Positions 42,298 through 50,279 of a stretch of DNA of 55,553 nucleotides are shown here, in pieces; within the stretch, counting starts at the first letter, position 1, and each line of letters opens with the position of its first letter. Made by a program: the position numbers and the translations under genes. Source of the DNA: JAGOEX01 sp964630905 (GTDB lineage: Bacteria; UBP6; UBA1177). Under the pieces are notes generated by a model. That model saw only the letters and a program-made list of their open reading frames with translations. It was not told the DNA's origin and did no database searches. The DNA lies in assembly GCA_964630905.1 (NCBI GenBank), contig CAZVWR010000015.1, forward strand, positions 1 through 55,553, read 5' to 3'.

Positions 42298-43073
42298 AAC
42301 TCTTTTGCGGAATCGACATCGGCTCAAGAACTGGAAAGATCGTTATCATCAATGATATTAAAGAGATAGTTTTTTCATCAACAATCGAGACCATAGCCGG
42401 TGCAACAAATACGATAAACAAACTCAATGATTCCATTCCGGATGAGATTAAAAAAAATATCATTTCTAAAGCTGTCACAGGATACGGAAGAGAGTCTGTT
42501 TCAGACCCTTCAACATTTACACTTACTGAGATCACGGCACACTATCTGGGAGTTATCTCACTACACCCTGAAATAAGAACCGTTATCGATATCGGGGGAC
42601 AGGATAGCAAAGTTATAACAATTGATAATAATTCGAGAATTAAAAACTTCGTGATGAATGACAGATGTGCCGCCGGCACTGGAAGATTTCTTGAGGTGAT
42701 GTGCGGACGGATCGGTTTTGACCTTGAAAGATTTGCTCTGCTTGATGTTGAAGGAATTGAGTCGCAAAAAATAAACTCAACCTGCACAGTTTTTGCAGAA
42801 AGCGAAATAATTTCAATGATATCAAGGGATGTTCCTGACATCGTGATCGCATCCACGCTTGCTGAAATGGTGGCAAGGAACACTTATAACATGGCACGGA
42901 AAATTCATCCGGAACAACCGTTTTTCATGTCAGGCGGAGTTTCAAGGATAAGGCCGGTGAAATATCATCTCCAAAAACTTTTCAAAGCGGATATATTTTC
43001 AAGCGGAAACTCTCAGATAATGGGGGCACTTGGAGCAGCTCTTTTTGCGATGAAAGAAGAGGTGAAATTATGA
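42294..43073 (+). CDS. Acyl-CoA dehydratase activase-like ATPase (BadF/HgdC family)
   Basis: The 259-residue protein starts at TTG 42294, overlapping the mazG stop by four bases. It has the actin/ASKHA phosphate words GIDIGSRTGK and VIDIGGQDSK, the NDRCAAGTGRFLE motif with Cys125, and TCTVFAESEI with Cys164; these match the cysteines that hold the 4Fe-4S cluster between subunits in HgdC. Such activases pass one electron, driven by ATP, to 2-hydroxyacyl-CoA dehydratases or benzoyl-CoA reductase. No dehydratase subunits are nearby; instead a CXXC protein and a 4Fe-4S membrane protein follow, so the electron acceptor may differ. The stop overlaps the start of the next gene. Confidence 0.9.
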   Translation: MKLFCGIDIGSRTGKIVIINDIKEIVFSSTIETIAGATNTINKLNDSIPDEIKKNIISKAVTGYGRESVSDPSTFTLTEITAHYLGVISLHPEIRTVIDIGGQDSKVITIDNNSRIKNFVMNDRCAAGTGRFLEVMCGRIGFDLERFALLDVEGIESQKINSTCTVFAESEIISMISRDVPDIVIASTLAEMVARNTYNMARKIHPEQPFFMSGGVSRIRPVKYHLQKLFKADIFSSGNSQIMGALGAALFAMKEEVKL

Positions 43074-43282
43074 AAAGAATAATAATTTCAGCAATAATCC
43101 TTATAATTTCAGTCATTTTTCTCATCAAAGGGTGGGTTCATGAAATTGATGAAGACGGGACTAAAGAGATCGACCTTGTCAATGCGGCAGGTAAAAATGT
43201 GTGCATGAGCTGTATCGGACTTGCCGATGAGAACATTTTTGAAAAGATTTTCGGGATAAGCGAGGAAAAGGACAATGAGTAG
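43070..43282 (+). CDS. Small membrane protein with CXXC motif (CD1871A-like)
   Basis: The 70-residue product has one N-terminal membrane helix (IIISAIILIISVIFLIKGW) and a short outer part with KNVCMSCIGLA. That word is like the NICLECIGIG end of the CD1871A family of small CXXC proteins in clostridia, which also lie next to a 4Fe-4S membrane protein gene. The two cysteines could hold a metal or work in redox steps with its partner. Its ATG overlaps the activase stop, and its stop overlaps the next start by eight bases. The family link is from memory and tentative; the coding status is firm from the overlaps. Confidence 0.72.
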   Translation: MKRIIISAIILIISVIFLIKGWVHEIDEDGTKEIDLVNAAGKNVCMSCIGLADENIFEKIFGISEEKDNE

Positions 43283-44126
43283 AAGGATATATCAGCTCAT
43301 TTTCTTTATCATCCAGAACCCTTTCATCTCCAATTTTATGACCGGCAGACCTTACAACGGGCCGGCAAAATCGTTCTGCGCCCCCGGACTTCACTGCTAC
43401 AGCTGTCCTTCAATGGCTTTCGGATGTCCGCTCGGCACAATTCAGTATGTGATAAAATATGCGGCGATGATACCTTATTACGCTCTCGGAACACTTTCAG
43501 CGGTCGGAGCGGTTTTCGGTTCTGCAAGTTGCGGATATGTCTGCCCTTTCGGACTTTTTCAGGAACTTCTTCACTCAATTTCACCATGGAAAAGTGACAC
43601 TGCGAAACTTCCGCAACCGTTCAGATACATCAAATGGGGAAATCTCATTCTGCTGGTCATCATCGTTCCAGCATTCGGACTTGCTCAGGGGTTTTGTGCA
43701 TGGATCTGCCCTTCAGGACTTATCACAGCAGGATTTCCGATAATTGCCGCAAACGAAGGAATCAGAGCATCAATCGGAATTACCTTTTACTGGAAACTTT
43801 TTCTCACCACAGTGTTCATCATCTTCATAATGAGAGAAAAACGGTTCTTCTGCCGATACATCTGCCCGCTTGGACTCATACTCGGCTTCTTCAACAAAAT
43901 CTCGTTATATCAGATCAAACTTGATAAAAATAAGTGCGTCACCTGCCGCGCCTGCCAGAAATCATGCCCCATGGGACTCAAACTCCCCGAAGAGATCAAT
44001 TCAATAGACTGCATCAAATGCGGAGAATGCGTTCCCGCCTGCCCCTCAAAATTCGGAGCACTCAGCAAAGGATTTGAAATTATTGGGGAAAAGAAGGAAG
44101 GGTTAAAGCAGAAAACAAGTGTTTAA
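43275..44126 (+). CDS. NapH/RnfC-like polytopic 4Fe-4S membrane protein
   Basis: The 283-residue protein has about five membrane helices with Cys motifs typical of the NapH/MauN group: FCAPGLHCYSCP, SCGYVCPFGLF, FCAWICPSGL and FCRYICPLGL. Two ferredoxin-type 4Fe-4S motifs close the C-terminus (CVTCRACQKSCP and CIKCGECVPACP). It should carry electrons at the membrane. It is the last gene of the purF operon, and its place after the activase-like ATPase and the CXXC protein suggests these three work as one electron path. The start overlaps the CXXC gene by eight bases. The partner enzyme is unknown. Confidence 0.88.
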   Translation: MSRRIYQLIFFIIQNPFISNFMTGRPYNGPAKSFCAPGLHCYSCPSMAFGCPLGTIQYVIKYAAMIPYYALGTLSAVGAVFGSASCGYVCPFGLFQELLHSISPWKSDTAKLPQPFRYIKWGNLILLVIIVPAFGLAQGFCAWICPSGLITAGFPIIAANEGIRASIGITFYWKLFLTTVFIIFIMREKRFFCRYICPLGLILGFFNKISLYQIKLDKNKCVTCRACQKSCPMGLKLPEEINSIDCIKCGECVPACPSKFGALSKGFEIIGEKKEGLKQKTSV

Positions 44127-44141
44127 ATAAAAAACAGAAAT

Positions 44142-45281
44142 TTAAGTAACTTCATAATTCTTATATATTTTTGTAAAATTCCAATTAACATAGTTTTGAT
44201 TATTTTCCAATAAATTATCAGGATTGTATCCTGATATAAGAGTGGTTTGGAATCGGCATTTCAATTCTTCCTGAAGATTACCGCTTAAATTGTCCCACCA
44301 TAATGGACTGAAATACATATTTTCACAATATTCAAAAAGAAATCTTACTAAAGCGTTCCCGATTCTTTCACTTTTAATATTATCAACTAAAGATTGAGTA
44401 AAAGGAATACAAATCTTGTCAAATTCACTTAACCATATAAATGAAAATGCCCAACTATTCTCACGAGTAAATGTTGTAAAAACAATCGTGTCGAGATTCT
44501 TAGATTTATCATCTAAATCTTGAAGTAGATTCCCGTCAAAAGTATATTCAGGAAAAATTGATGCAGCAGCCATAATATCAGGCGTTCCTTCAAACTCGAT
44601 TGTTAAGTATCTGATTTTTGAAAAATCGTTGATTTCTAAATATTTGTCATACAAAATTTTTGCTTCTTCCAAATCTCTATTCGCCAGATTATCTCCTTCT
44701 TTAAACTGTTGTGCATTTCTCTGAAGTAACATCTGCCTTTCAACATTTTCACCTTTATCTAAGTCTGGAAGTAATTCGTTTGCAATTATATTGCTAGCTT
44801 TCTTTAAATATAATTCTTTCGCAATTATCCTGTAAGCTAATTTAAAATATTGTTCTTCTGTATCAGTAAAAGGATAATTTTCAATGGATGAGAACAGAAT
44901 TCTATCATGATATTTACAAAAACCATTGAAGGTTGAAGCCTGACCGATTCCAATTTTTTCTACCGTTATGCTCCCACAATTGTCTCTCAAAGTAATTAGA
45001 TCAAATTTTAATCCATAAACAAATGATTTATCAGATATTTTTTGCAGATTCCAGCTTTTTGAAATTGTATGGGCTCTTACGATTTTCTTCTCACAATCTT
45101 TTTTCATTGATGCAGGAACCATACACTTTTTCTTTGAAAAACTTTCTTTAAATTTTTTTATAATAGTATCTAATGGCTGCGGATTTTGTTTTTCTCTACC
45201 TAAGTGACATTTCTTATATTTTTTTCCAGACCCACACCAACACTTCTCATTTCGACCGGTTTTGCTCAAGAAATACTCCAT
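44142..45281 (-). CDS. SEC-C motif protein
   Basis: The 379-residue protein opens with a SEC-C zinc motif, KCWCGSGKKYKKCH (Cys14, Cys16, Cys25, His26). The next 100 residues include CEKKIVRAHTISKSWNL and ASTFNGFCKYHD, conserved words of a family of SEC-C proteins in accessory DNA; the AHTIS word resembles part of an HNH active site. The rest is mixed alpha/beta with no motif I know. It converges with the NapH-like gene and begins a leftward AT-rich island. SEC-C binds zinc and often marks nucleic-acid proteins. A nuclease role is possible but not shown. Confidence 0.75.
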   Translation of the reverse strand: MEYFLSKTGRNEKCWCGSGKKYKKCHLGREKQNPQPLDTIIKKFKESFSKKKCMVPASMKKDCEKKIVRAHTISKSWNLQKISDKSFVYGLKFDLITLRDNCGSITVEKIGIGQASTFNGFCKYHDRILFSSIENYPFTDTEEQYFKLAYRIIAKELYLKKASNIIANELLPDLDKGENVERQMLLQRNAQQFKEGDNLANRDLEEAKILYDKYLEINDFSKIRYLTIEFEGTPDIMAAASIFPEYTFDGNLLQDLDDKSKNLDTIVFTTFTRENSWAFSFIWLSEFDKICIPFTQSLVDNIKSERIGNALVRFLFEYCENMYFSPLWWDNLSGNLQEELKCRFQTTLISGYNPDNLLENNQNYVNWNFTKIYKNYEVT

Positions 45282-45404
45282 ATTTACTTCATTATCATTC
45301 TCGTGGTATCAACAATCTCACTTTCGCAAGATTAAATCTCCAACATATTACTTTATATGAATCTTTATACAATTTAATATAAAAAAGATTTTAAGTTGAA
45401 GAAA

Positions 45405-46307
45405 TCAAGACTGATAAATTATTTTTTTGCCTGACACATATCTTTTTAGTTTAAAATTCAAAGGATTCCAATCGTTCGTTGCTGGCACAATTAAATTTTT
45501 ATTAAAAAATAAAATTTCCTTGCCTTCTCTTGTCTTATAGGCCGCATGATTAAGTGAATATTCTTTTTTACTGCAATCAGAATACAACTCCATTATTTCA
45601 GGAACATTATCATATGAAATAACCCAATGTATGTTTTTTATCCTTTTAATTCTTTCACTTATTGCTCTGTGGTCACTATCTTTATAGTAGTTTAAATACA
45701 AAGAATCTGCTTTGAAATAGTATGGTGGATCAAAATAAAAAATTGCATTCCCATTTTTTAGTTTTTTCTCAATTTTGTCAATTAGAATTAGGGCATCTTC
45801 ATTATAAAGAGAAATTTTACGCTTTTTTTCAGCAATTTTTCTCACTCTTTTTATGATTTCTGACTTATTGAATCTGCAATCAATTTTGTATTCGCCTTTT
45901 TGATCTTTTCCACCAATAAGACCCGCATTAATTATACCAGAACGATTTGTTCTGTTTAAAAACAATGTAGAAAATCCTAGTTCCAATAAATCCGCATTGT
46001 CTTTATTTTTTTGAACTGCTTTTTGTTTATACCACTCATTAACAGTAATTTCAGTTGACTCTATTAGCTCACACAATTCTTCCGAATGATTTAATATGGA
46101 AAACCACACCGCATAAATTGATCTATCTTTATCATTTATTGTAACTTTTTTAACAAAACCTTCCATTAGAAGAAATAAAGCAACTGAAGCCCCTCCCGCA
46201 TAAGGTTCGATATAGTGGTAATTAATATTGTTATCCAAACAAATCTTTGCTATAAACCCAGACAATTTTTTTTTGCCGCCTGGATATCGTAATGGTGAAT
46301 TAGTCAT
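45405..46307 (-). CDS. DNA adenine methylase (Dam/D12 class)
   Basis: The 300-residue protein has the D12-class words: PLRYPGGKKKL at the N-terminus (SAM-binding), EPYAGGASVALFLL (motif I) and FYFDPPYYF (motif IV, DPPY), and further on NHAAYKTREGKEILF. It should add a methyl group at N6 of adenine. Its ATG overlaps the stop of the ParB-like gene by eight bases, so the pair is translated together. No matching restriction endonuclease is obvious. The recognition site is not readable. It may be an orphan methylase or work with the ParB-like partner. Confidence 0.92.
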   Translation of the reverse strand: MTNSPLRYPGGKKKLSGFIAKICLDNNINYHYIEPYAGGASVALFLLMEGFVKKVTINDKDRSIYAVWFSILNHSEELCELIESTEITVNEWYKQKAVQKNKDNADLLELGFSTLFLNRTNRSGIINAGLIGGKDQKGEYKIDCRFNKSEIIKRVRKIAEKKRKISLYNEDALILIDKIEKKLKNGNAIFYFDPPYYFKADSLYLNYYKDSDHRAISERIKRIKNIHWVISYDNVPEIMELYSDCSKKEYSLNHAAYKTREGKEILFFNKNLIVPATNDWNPLNFKLKRYVSGKKIIYQS

Positions 46308-47799
46308 TTTTTTCCGAAATATCTAGTAATTCCTTAAAAAGAGGAAAAAGTTCATCCCAAAAACCGTTGAGAAACTGCTTGTTTAAATACTGAGTCTCTT
46401 TACCATGCACATAACCATTCAAAACATCTAATGAATATTGGTTTTTTTCCTCCAATAGTTTAGAAACAATGGTTTGGGGTTTGCCAGTCAATTTCTTTGT
46501 TTTTAAAAACTCTAATCGCTTCTTTAATGGAACATCTCTCAGATCACATTTATATTGATTTTTCAGGTCTTTTTTTAGTCCTTGCGCATCGATATATTCA
46601 AACACCGCCAAATCTAAAAAAACTCTTAAAGATGCGGCAACCGAGTTTTTATAGCTTAGAGAAACTTTCTTAAACTCCTCAAAAAGCCCATACAATCTTG
46701 CGCTCGTAGTATTCAATTCATATATTTCTAAAACAAGCTTCTTTCTATCAGGATTGTTTTTTAAAAAACCAGCGGTTTTTGATTGTTCAATCTTTTTTTT
46801 ACCATTATTTTTGTCAATTGAATCTTCTTTTTTATCTTGTTTTTTTTGTTTATTCTTTTGATCATCCAAATCTTCTTCATATCCGTCCTCTTTATCATCA
46901 AATGTTACTTTTGGCAGACTTTCTAGAGTTTTAGGAAGGTGCTCTCTATTTAATCTGGTGTTTATTACCTCCTCTGTTTCGTTTACGATTCTTTTTATTA
47001 ACTCAGAAAACGCTTTATAAAAACTCTTTTTGTTTGAAATAATTCTAATGTTTGTGCCATCAAACCGCAAACCCCACTTATCTTTAACCTCGGTAAAATT
47101 AAAAAATCGTTCTAGAATTGTTATTGGGAATCTGTATGAGTTTGCTTTTTCATATTCATCTTTTGAAAAATATTGTTTAACCTGCTCTGTCTTTATTAAG
47201 TCTTTAATTTTCAAAATACGAATAAAGCCCTCAATTTCGCTTATGCTTAAATTTGTAATTGAGAGAATTTTTTCTTCATCATCTCCATATTTTTCATACA
47301 AAGTTTCTATCCATCTTTGTTGTTGAATTCTACTCCATCTTCTTTGAAGAGACGAAGCACTATTCCTTTGATTTATATACCACTCAGCATCCTCGAAAGA
47401 CGGAGCAACACTTACCGGAATTTTTTCTATTTCAGTTAAATTTATTCCCTTGGACGCTTTCTTAATGAAATTTCGAATGCTTTTGGGGGCTTTATCAGGA
47501 TTTCGTAATAATTTTAAAGCCACCACCCGCCTGTTTCCCTCTGCAACATAAAATTTATCATTCACTTCATGTTTCCAAACAACTATTGGGTCAGCTGGAA
47601 TAAATCCATCCCTAACTATTGAATTAATAAGCTGAAAGAAATCATCTCTGTCTGATTTTTCATATGTCAAATCCTCAGCAAAATCTCTCAAGGAAGAATG
47701 AGATTCGTCGGGATTCAGTCTCGGATTTTCAGGCCACAACTTTAATTGGTCAACAGATCTTAATGTTTTCTTTAACAACCATTGAAATTTTGTTTGCAT
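46300..47799 (-). CDS. ParB/sulfiredoxin-fold protein, partner of the adenine methylase
   Basis: The 499-residue protein has an N-terminal ParB-like domain with the key word FYVAEGNRRVVALKLLRNP. It is followed by a helical region (residues about 140-290), a low-complexity Lys/Asp/Gln link (about 300-330) and a helical C-terminal domain of about 150 residues. ParB-fold domains can bind CTP or ATP and DNA; isolated versions are also found beside methylases in phages and defence regions. A CGAGG site lies six bases before the ATG. It overlaps the methylase gene by eight bases. Function in this pair is unknown. Confidence 0.82.
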   Translation of the reverse strand: MQTKFQWLLKKTLRSVDQLKLWPENPRLNPDESHSSLRDFAEDLTYEKSDRDDFFQLINSIVRDGFIPADPIVVWKHEVNDKFYVAEGNRRVVALKLLRNPDKAPKSIRNFIKKASKGINLTEIEKIPVSVAPSFEDAEWYINQRNSASSLQRRWSRIQQQRWIETLYEKYGDDEEKILSITNLSISEIEGFIRILKIKDLIKTEQVKQYFSKDEYEKANSYRFPITILERFFNFTEVKDKWGLRFDGTNIRIISNKKSFYKAFSELIKRIVNETEEVINTRLNREHLPKTLESLPKVTFDDKEDGYEEDLDDQKNKQKKQDKKEDSIDKNNGKKKIEQSKTAGFLKNNPDRKKLVLEIYELNTTSARLYGLFEEFKKVSLSYKNSVAASLRVFLDLAVFEYIDAQGLKKDLKNQYKCDLRDVPLKKRLEFLKTKKLTGKPQTIVSKLLEEKNQYSLDVLNGYVHGKETQYLNKQFLNGFWDELFPLFKELLDISEKND

Positions 47800-47887
47800 T
47801 TTATGCCTCGAATAAAATTATAAAAAACAATAAGGTTAACATCTAATTTTCTTACCAAACTCAAAAAACTCAATCATTTTTAAATTT

Positions 47888-48847
47888 TCAACCATTTTCC
47901 TTCCCATTAGTTTCAAAGATTTCAAACAGTCCAGTTTGGACTTTCTTTTCGCAGACGGCGTCTGCTGTTATGTTTGATGACTGTGATGAAATGATCTTGG
48001 TCATGTTGGCTCTGCCTGTTTCTCTTTTTCTGCCTAATTTTATTGCACCTTTTTCAATTAACATCCTGTTGCCGACTGCTGATTCGGGCATTCCTTCATA
48101 AAATGGTGTGTAAAGCGGCTTTTTCATTTCAAGAGCTTTCTTCCCTGCATCCATGCTGCCGCCGCTTGCTGAAGATTCAATCAGAATCATAGCATTACTT
48201 AATGCCACGATTGTACTGTTTCTCTGCATAGCATTTGAAACACTCCACACTGCATTCGGCATAAATTCAGAAATCACAAGAACTTTTTTCCAGTCCCATA
48301 TCTTTTTTACATCTTCTTTTATTCTGAAATGATTGATCCCTTCAGGAATTACAATAATTGTTTCGCCATTGTTTTCAAGTGCTGTTTTGTGAGCCGTGAT
48401 ATCAACTCCCGACGCATAACCGGAAATAATTACAAAATCGTAATTTACAAGCTGTTCTGCACAATCTTTTGTTACAGTAAGACCTTTTCCGCTTGCACTT
48501 CTCGACCCGCAGAAACCTACAGAATCTTTTTTCAGAAGATCGGTGTTTCCAATGTAAGAAAGAACCAGCGGCGCATGATCTCCAAGTTTTTTAAGAGAAT
48601 CAGGATAGTTATCGTCAAAAAAAGTTGTAAATCCACCCAATTCATTTTCAATATTAAAACTTTTTTTCCCATTTTTAAATATATTCTGTAATTCAGGCGA
48701 CAGGTTTTTTTCAATTATTTCAACAACTTTGCTCTCATCTGGCTTAAAATAGAAACTTTTCAGATCTTTAAGGATTTTGTGTGCCTTTACAATCCCAATT
48801 CCTTTTAATGAAAGAAGATTCAAAAGAATGTCTGCATAACTACTCAT
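47888..48847 (-). CDS. DprA/Smf-family DNA-processing protein (divergent, probably defence-associated)
   Basis: The 319-residue protein has a helix-hairpin-helix-like start (LLSLKGIGIVKAHKIL) and the DprA Rossmann fold: VGFCGSRSASGKG, FVIISGYASGVDITAH, ETIIVIPEGINHF, and the closing NSTIVALSNAMILIESSASGGSMDAG. It lacks the usual FP-RNR word of competence DprA (it has MQRNST) and ends in a short basic C-terminus rather than a winged helix. Divergent DprA proteins like this often sit beside a phosphoribosyltransferase, as a remnant does here 12 bases upstream. That places it with the defence-like genes, not with natural transformation. Confidence 0.82.
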   Translation of the reverse strand: MSSYADILLNLLSLKGIGIVKAHKILKDLKSFYFKPDESKVVEIIEKNLSPELQNIFKNGKKSFNIENELGGFTTFFDDNYPDSLKKLGDHAPLVLSYIGNTDLLKKDSVGFCGSRSASGKGLTVTKDCAEQLVNYDFVIISGYASGVDITAHKTALENNGETIIVIPEGINHFRIKEDVKKIWDWKKVLVISEFMPNAVWSVSNAMQRNSTIVALSNAMILIESSASGGSMDAGKKALEMKKPLYTPFYEGMPESAVGNRMLIEKGAIKLGRKRETGRANMTKIISSQSSNITADAVCEKKVQTGLFEIFETNGKENG

Positions 48848-48859
48848 TATAAACCCGCA

Positions 48860-48997
48860 TCACTGGTTATCAGTATCATTTAAGGACTTCACAATCGAAA
48901 GACCGAAAATCTTTTCCGCTCCTGCTTTTTGAAGTTTCATTGCAACATACTGCATAGTTATACCAGATTGATATAAATCATCAAGCAGTAAAATCAT
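48860..48997 (-). pseudogene. Phosphoribosyltransferase C-terminal remnant beside DprA
   Basis: A 45-codon frame reads MILLLDDLYQSGITM..AMKLQKAGAEKIFGLSI and ends VKSLNDTDNQ. LLLDDLYQSG is the PRPP-binding loop of a phosphoribosyltransferase (compare VLVDD-x-x-x-G in PurF here). The rest of the enzyme is missing, so it is broken or truncated. It lies 12 bases before DprA, matching the usual PRTase-DprA pair. A 13-codon frame (49035-48994, MISQPKITRELVE) with AGAGG overlaps it by ATGA; one added A after GAA would fuse the two. Confidence 0.7.
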
Positions 48998-49043
48998 TCA
49001 ACCAATTCTCTTGTTATTTTAGGTTGAGAAATCATTTTTTCCT

Positions 49044-50273
49044 CTACTTATCATCGTAGGTTTTGCACATTGTGTTTTCGATGAACGAGTTGACTGCTTC
49101 GTAGATGTGCAGCGTTCCTGCATTAACATCGTCAATGAGATAAACTTCCCCGCCTGTAGCAACCGGGATCGAGGGTTTTCCGTTGTAATCGGTAAAAAAG
49201 CCGGGCTGAACATCTGTGTTGCCTGTGTATCCCCCTTTTTTTGCGGCAAATGCTCCGACTCTCATTTTTCCGTCAACAAGGAGTGTGACCGTTTCATCAT
49301 AAGTATGCTGAACGGCGATATTGCTTGAGAATTTTGCGGGACTTTCATAAAAAGTATCATCTGTCGCAAGAATTACAAGTCTGAGTGTCTCTTCCATGTT
49401 ACGCCACTGATAATTTTTTGCGGCAAGAGCCAGTCCATCGAGAGAATTTTCGGGCCAATCACCGTTTGCGTCAAGTGATTGGGTCTGTTTGTTTGTCGAT
49501 GTGAACTTATACCATTTATTGAACTCAGCTTTTATTGCATCAACTGAATCAAACGGTTTCCCTTCATTTGTGACAGTTACATCATCAACAAAAACAGTAA
49601 GTCCGAAAGTGGCATCTCCGCTGAAGTTCTTTTCAGTGAATTCCCATACCTGACCTATCTCATTTTCAAGGTTCGCGAGCATATCTTTCATGGTTGTTGA
49701 AACATCCATTACAAAAACAATGTCAAGCTGTGAAAAACACGGTTTCCCGAGAAGAAATATCCCTTTACTGCATCCAAGCTCGCCGTAACATGCAAAAACA
49801 CGGTAAAAATATTCAGTTCCCGCTTTCACATCGGCATCTGAATAGTTTTCGCCTATCGCTTCATAAATTGTTGTACCATCATTTATATCAGCAGGATAAT
49901 CACCTGTTTTTCTTACGATAACTGTCTTTTCAAAACCACTCATCGTCGGACTTTTCCAAAACATATCGATCGAGTCAATCTTATCAACCGAATAAAGCTG
50001 CTGAACTTCCTGAAGAGTTATCCCCTGCTCTTCGTCCGGCTGTTCTTCATCTGGTATCTGATTCTGATCCTGATTCTGGAAGTCATCAACGGCACTGTCA
50101 TCCGGCAATTCAATCTCATTATCGGTTTCTGTGCCGGATTCATCTGCTTCATCGCTACTTAGGGAGTTGTCATCATGCCCGTTAATGTCATCTGTCGCAA
50201 TATCTTCGTCACTTACTGAACAGCTTAACATTAAAAACAAAGGGATAAGAAACATTGTAAGTTTTTTCATCAT
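49044..50273 (-). CDS. VWA-domain lipoprotein with FnIII-like region
   Basis: The 409-residue protein has a lipobox MLSC (Cys18), an acidic spacer to about residue 85 (PDEEQPDEEQ) and an FnIII-like region (about 90-165; IDMFWKSPTMSG, EYFYRVFACYGELGC). A VWA domain follows with metal-binding residues DVSTT in IVFVMDVSTTM, then VKAEFNK- and VILATDD-type strands. It differs from the paired VWA lipoproteins at 18-22 kb, as it lacks the G(N/D)(S/T) stalk and the TSP3 repeats. It is a leftward gene before lnt, six bases from its stop. Ligand unknown. Confidence 0.83.
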   Translation of the reverse strand: MMKKLTMFLIPLFLMLSCSVSDEDIATDDINGHDDNSLSSDEADESGTETDNEIELPDDSAVDDFQNQDQNQIPDEEQPDEEQGITLQEVQQLYSVDKIDSIDMFWKSPTMSGFEKTVIVRKTGDYPADINDGTTIYEAIGENYSDADVKAGTEYFYRVFACYGELGCSKGIFLLGKPCFSQLDIVFVMDVSTTMKDMLANLENEIGQVWEFTEKNFSGDATFGLTVFVDDVTVTNEGKPFDSVDAIKAEFNKWYKFTSTNKQTQSLDANGDWPENSLDGLALAAKNYQWRNMEETLRLVILATDDTFYESPAKFSSNIAVQHTYDETVTLLVDGKMRVGAFAAKKGGYTGNTDVQPGFFTDYNGKPSIPVATGGEVYLIDDVNAGTLHIYEAVNSFIENTMCKTYDDK

Positions 50274-50279
50274 GAAACC

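Noticed and set aside
47888..48847. Competence-type DprA for natural transformation
   Set aside because: The FP-RNR word and winged helix are missing and no other competence genes are near.
44142..48997. Prophage or transposon
   Set aside because: No integrase, transposase, capsid, or flanking direct repeats were seen, so only 'accessory island' is claimed.
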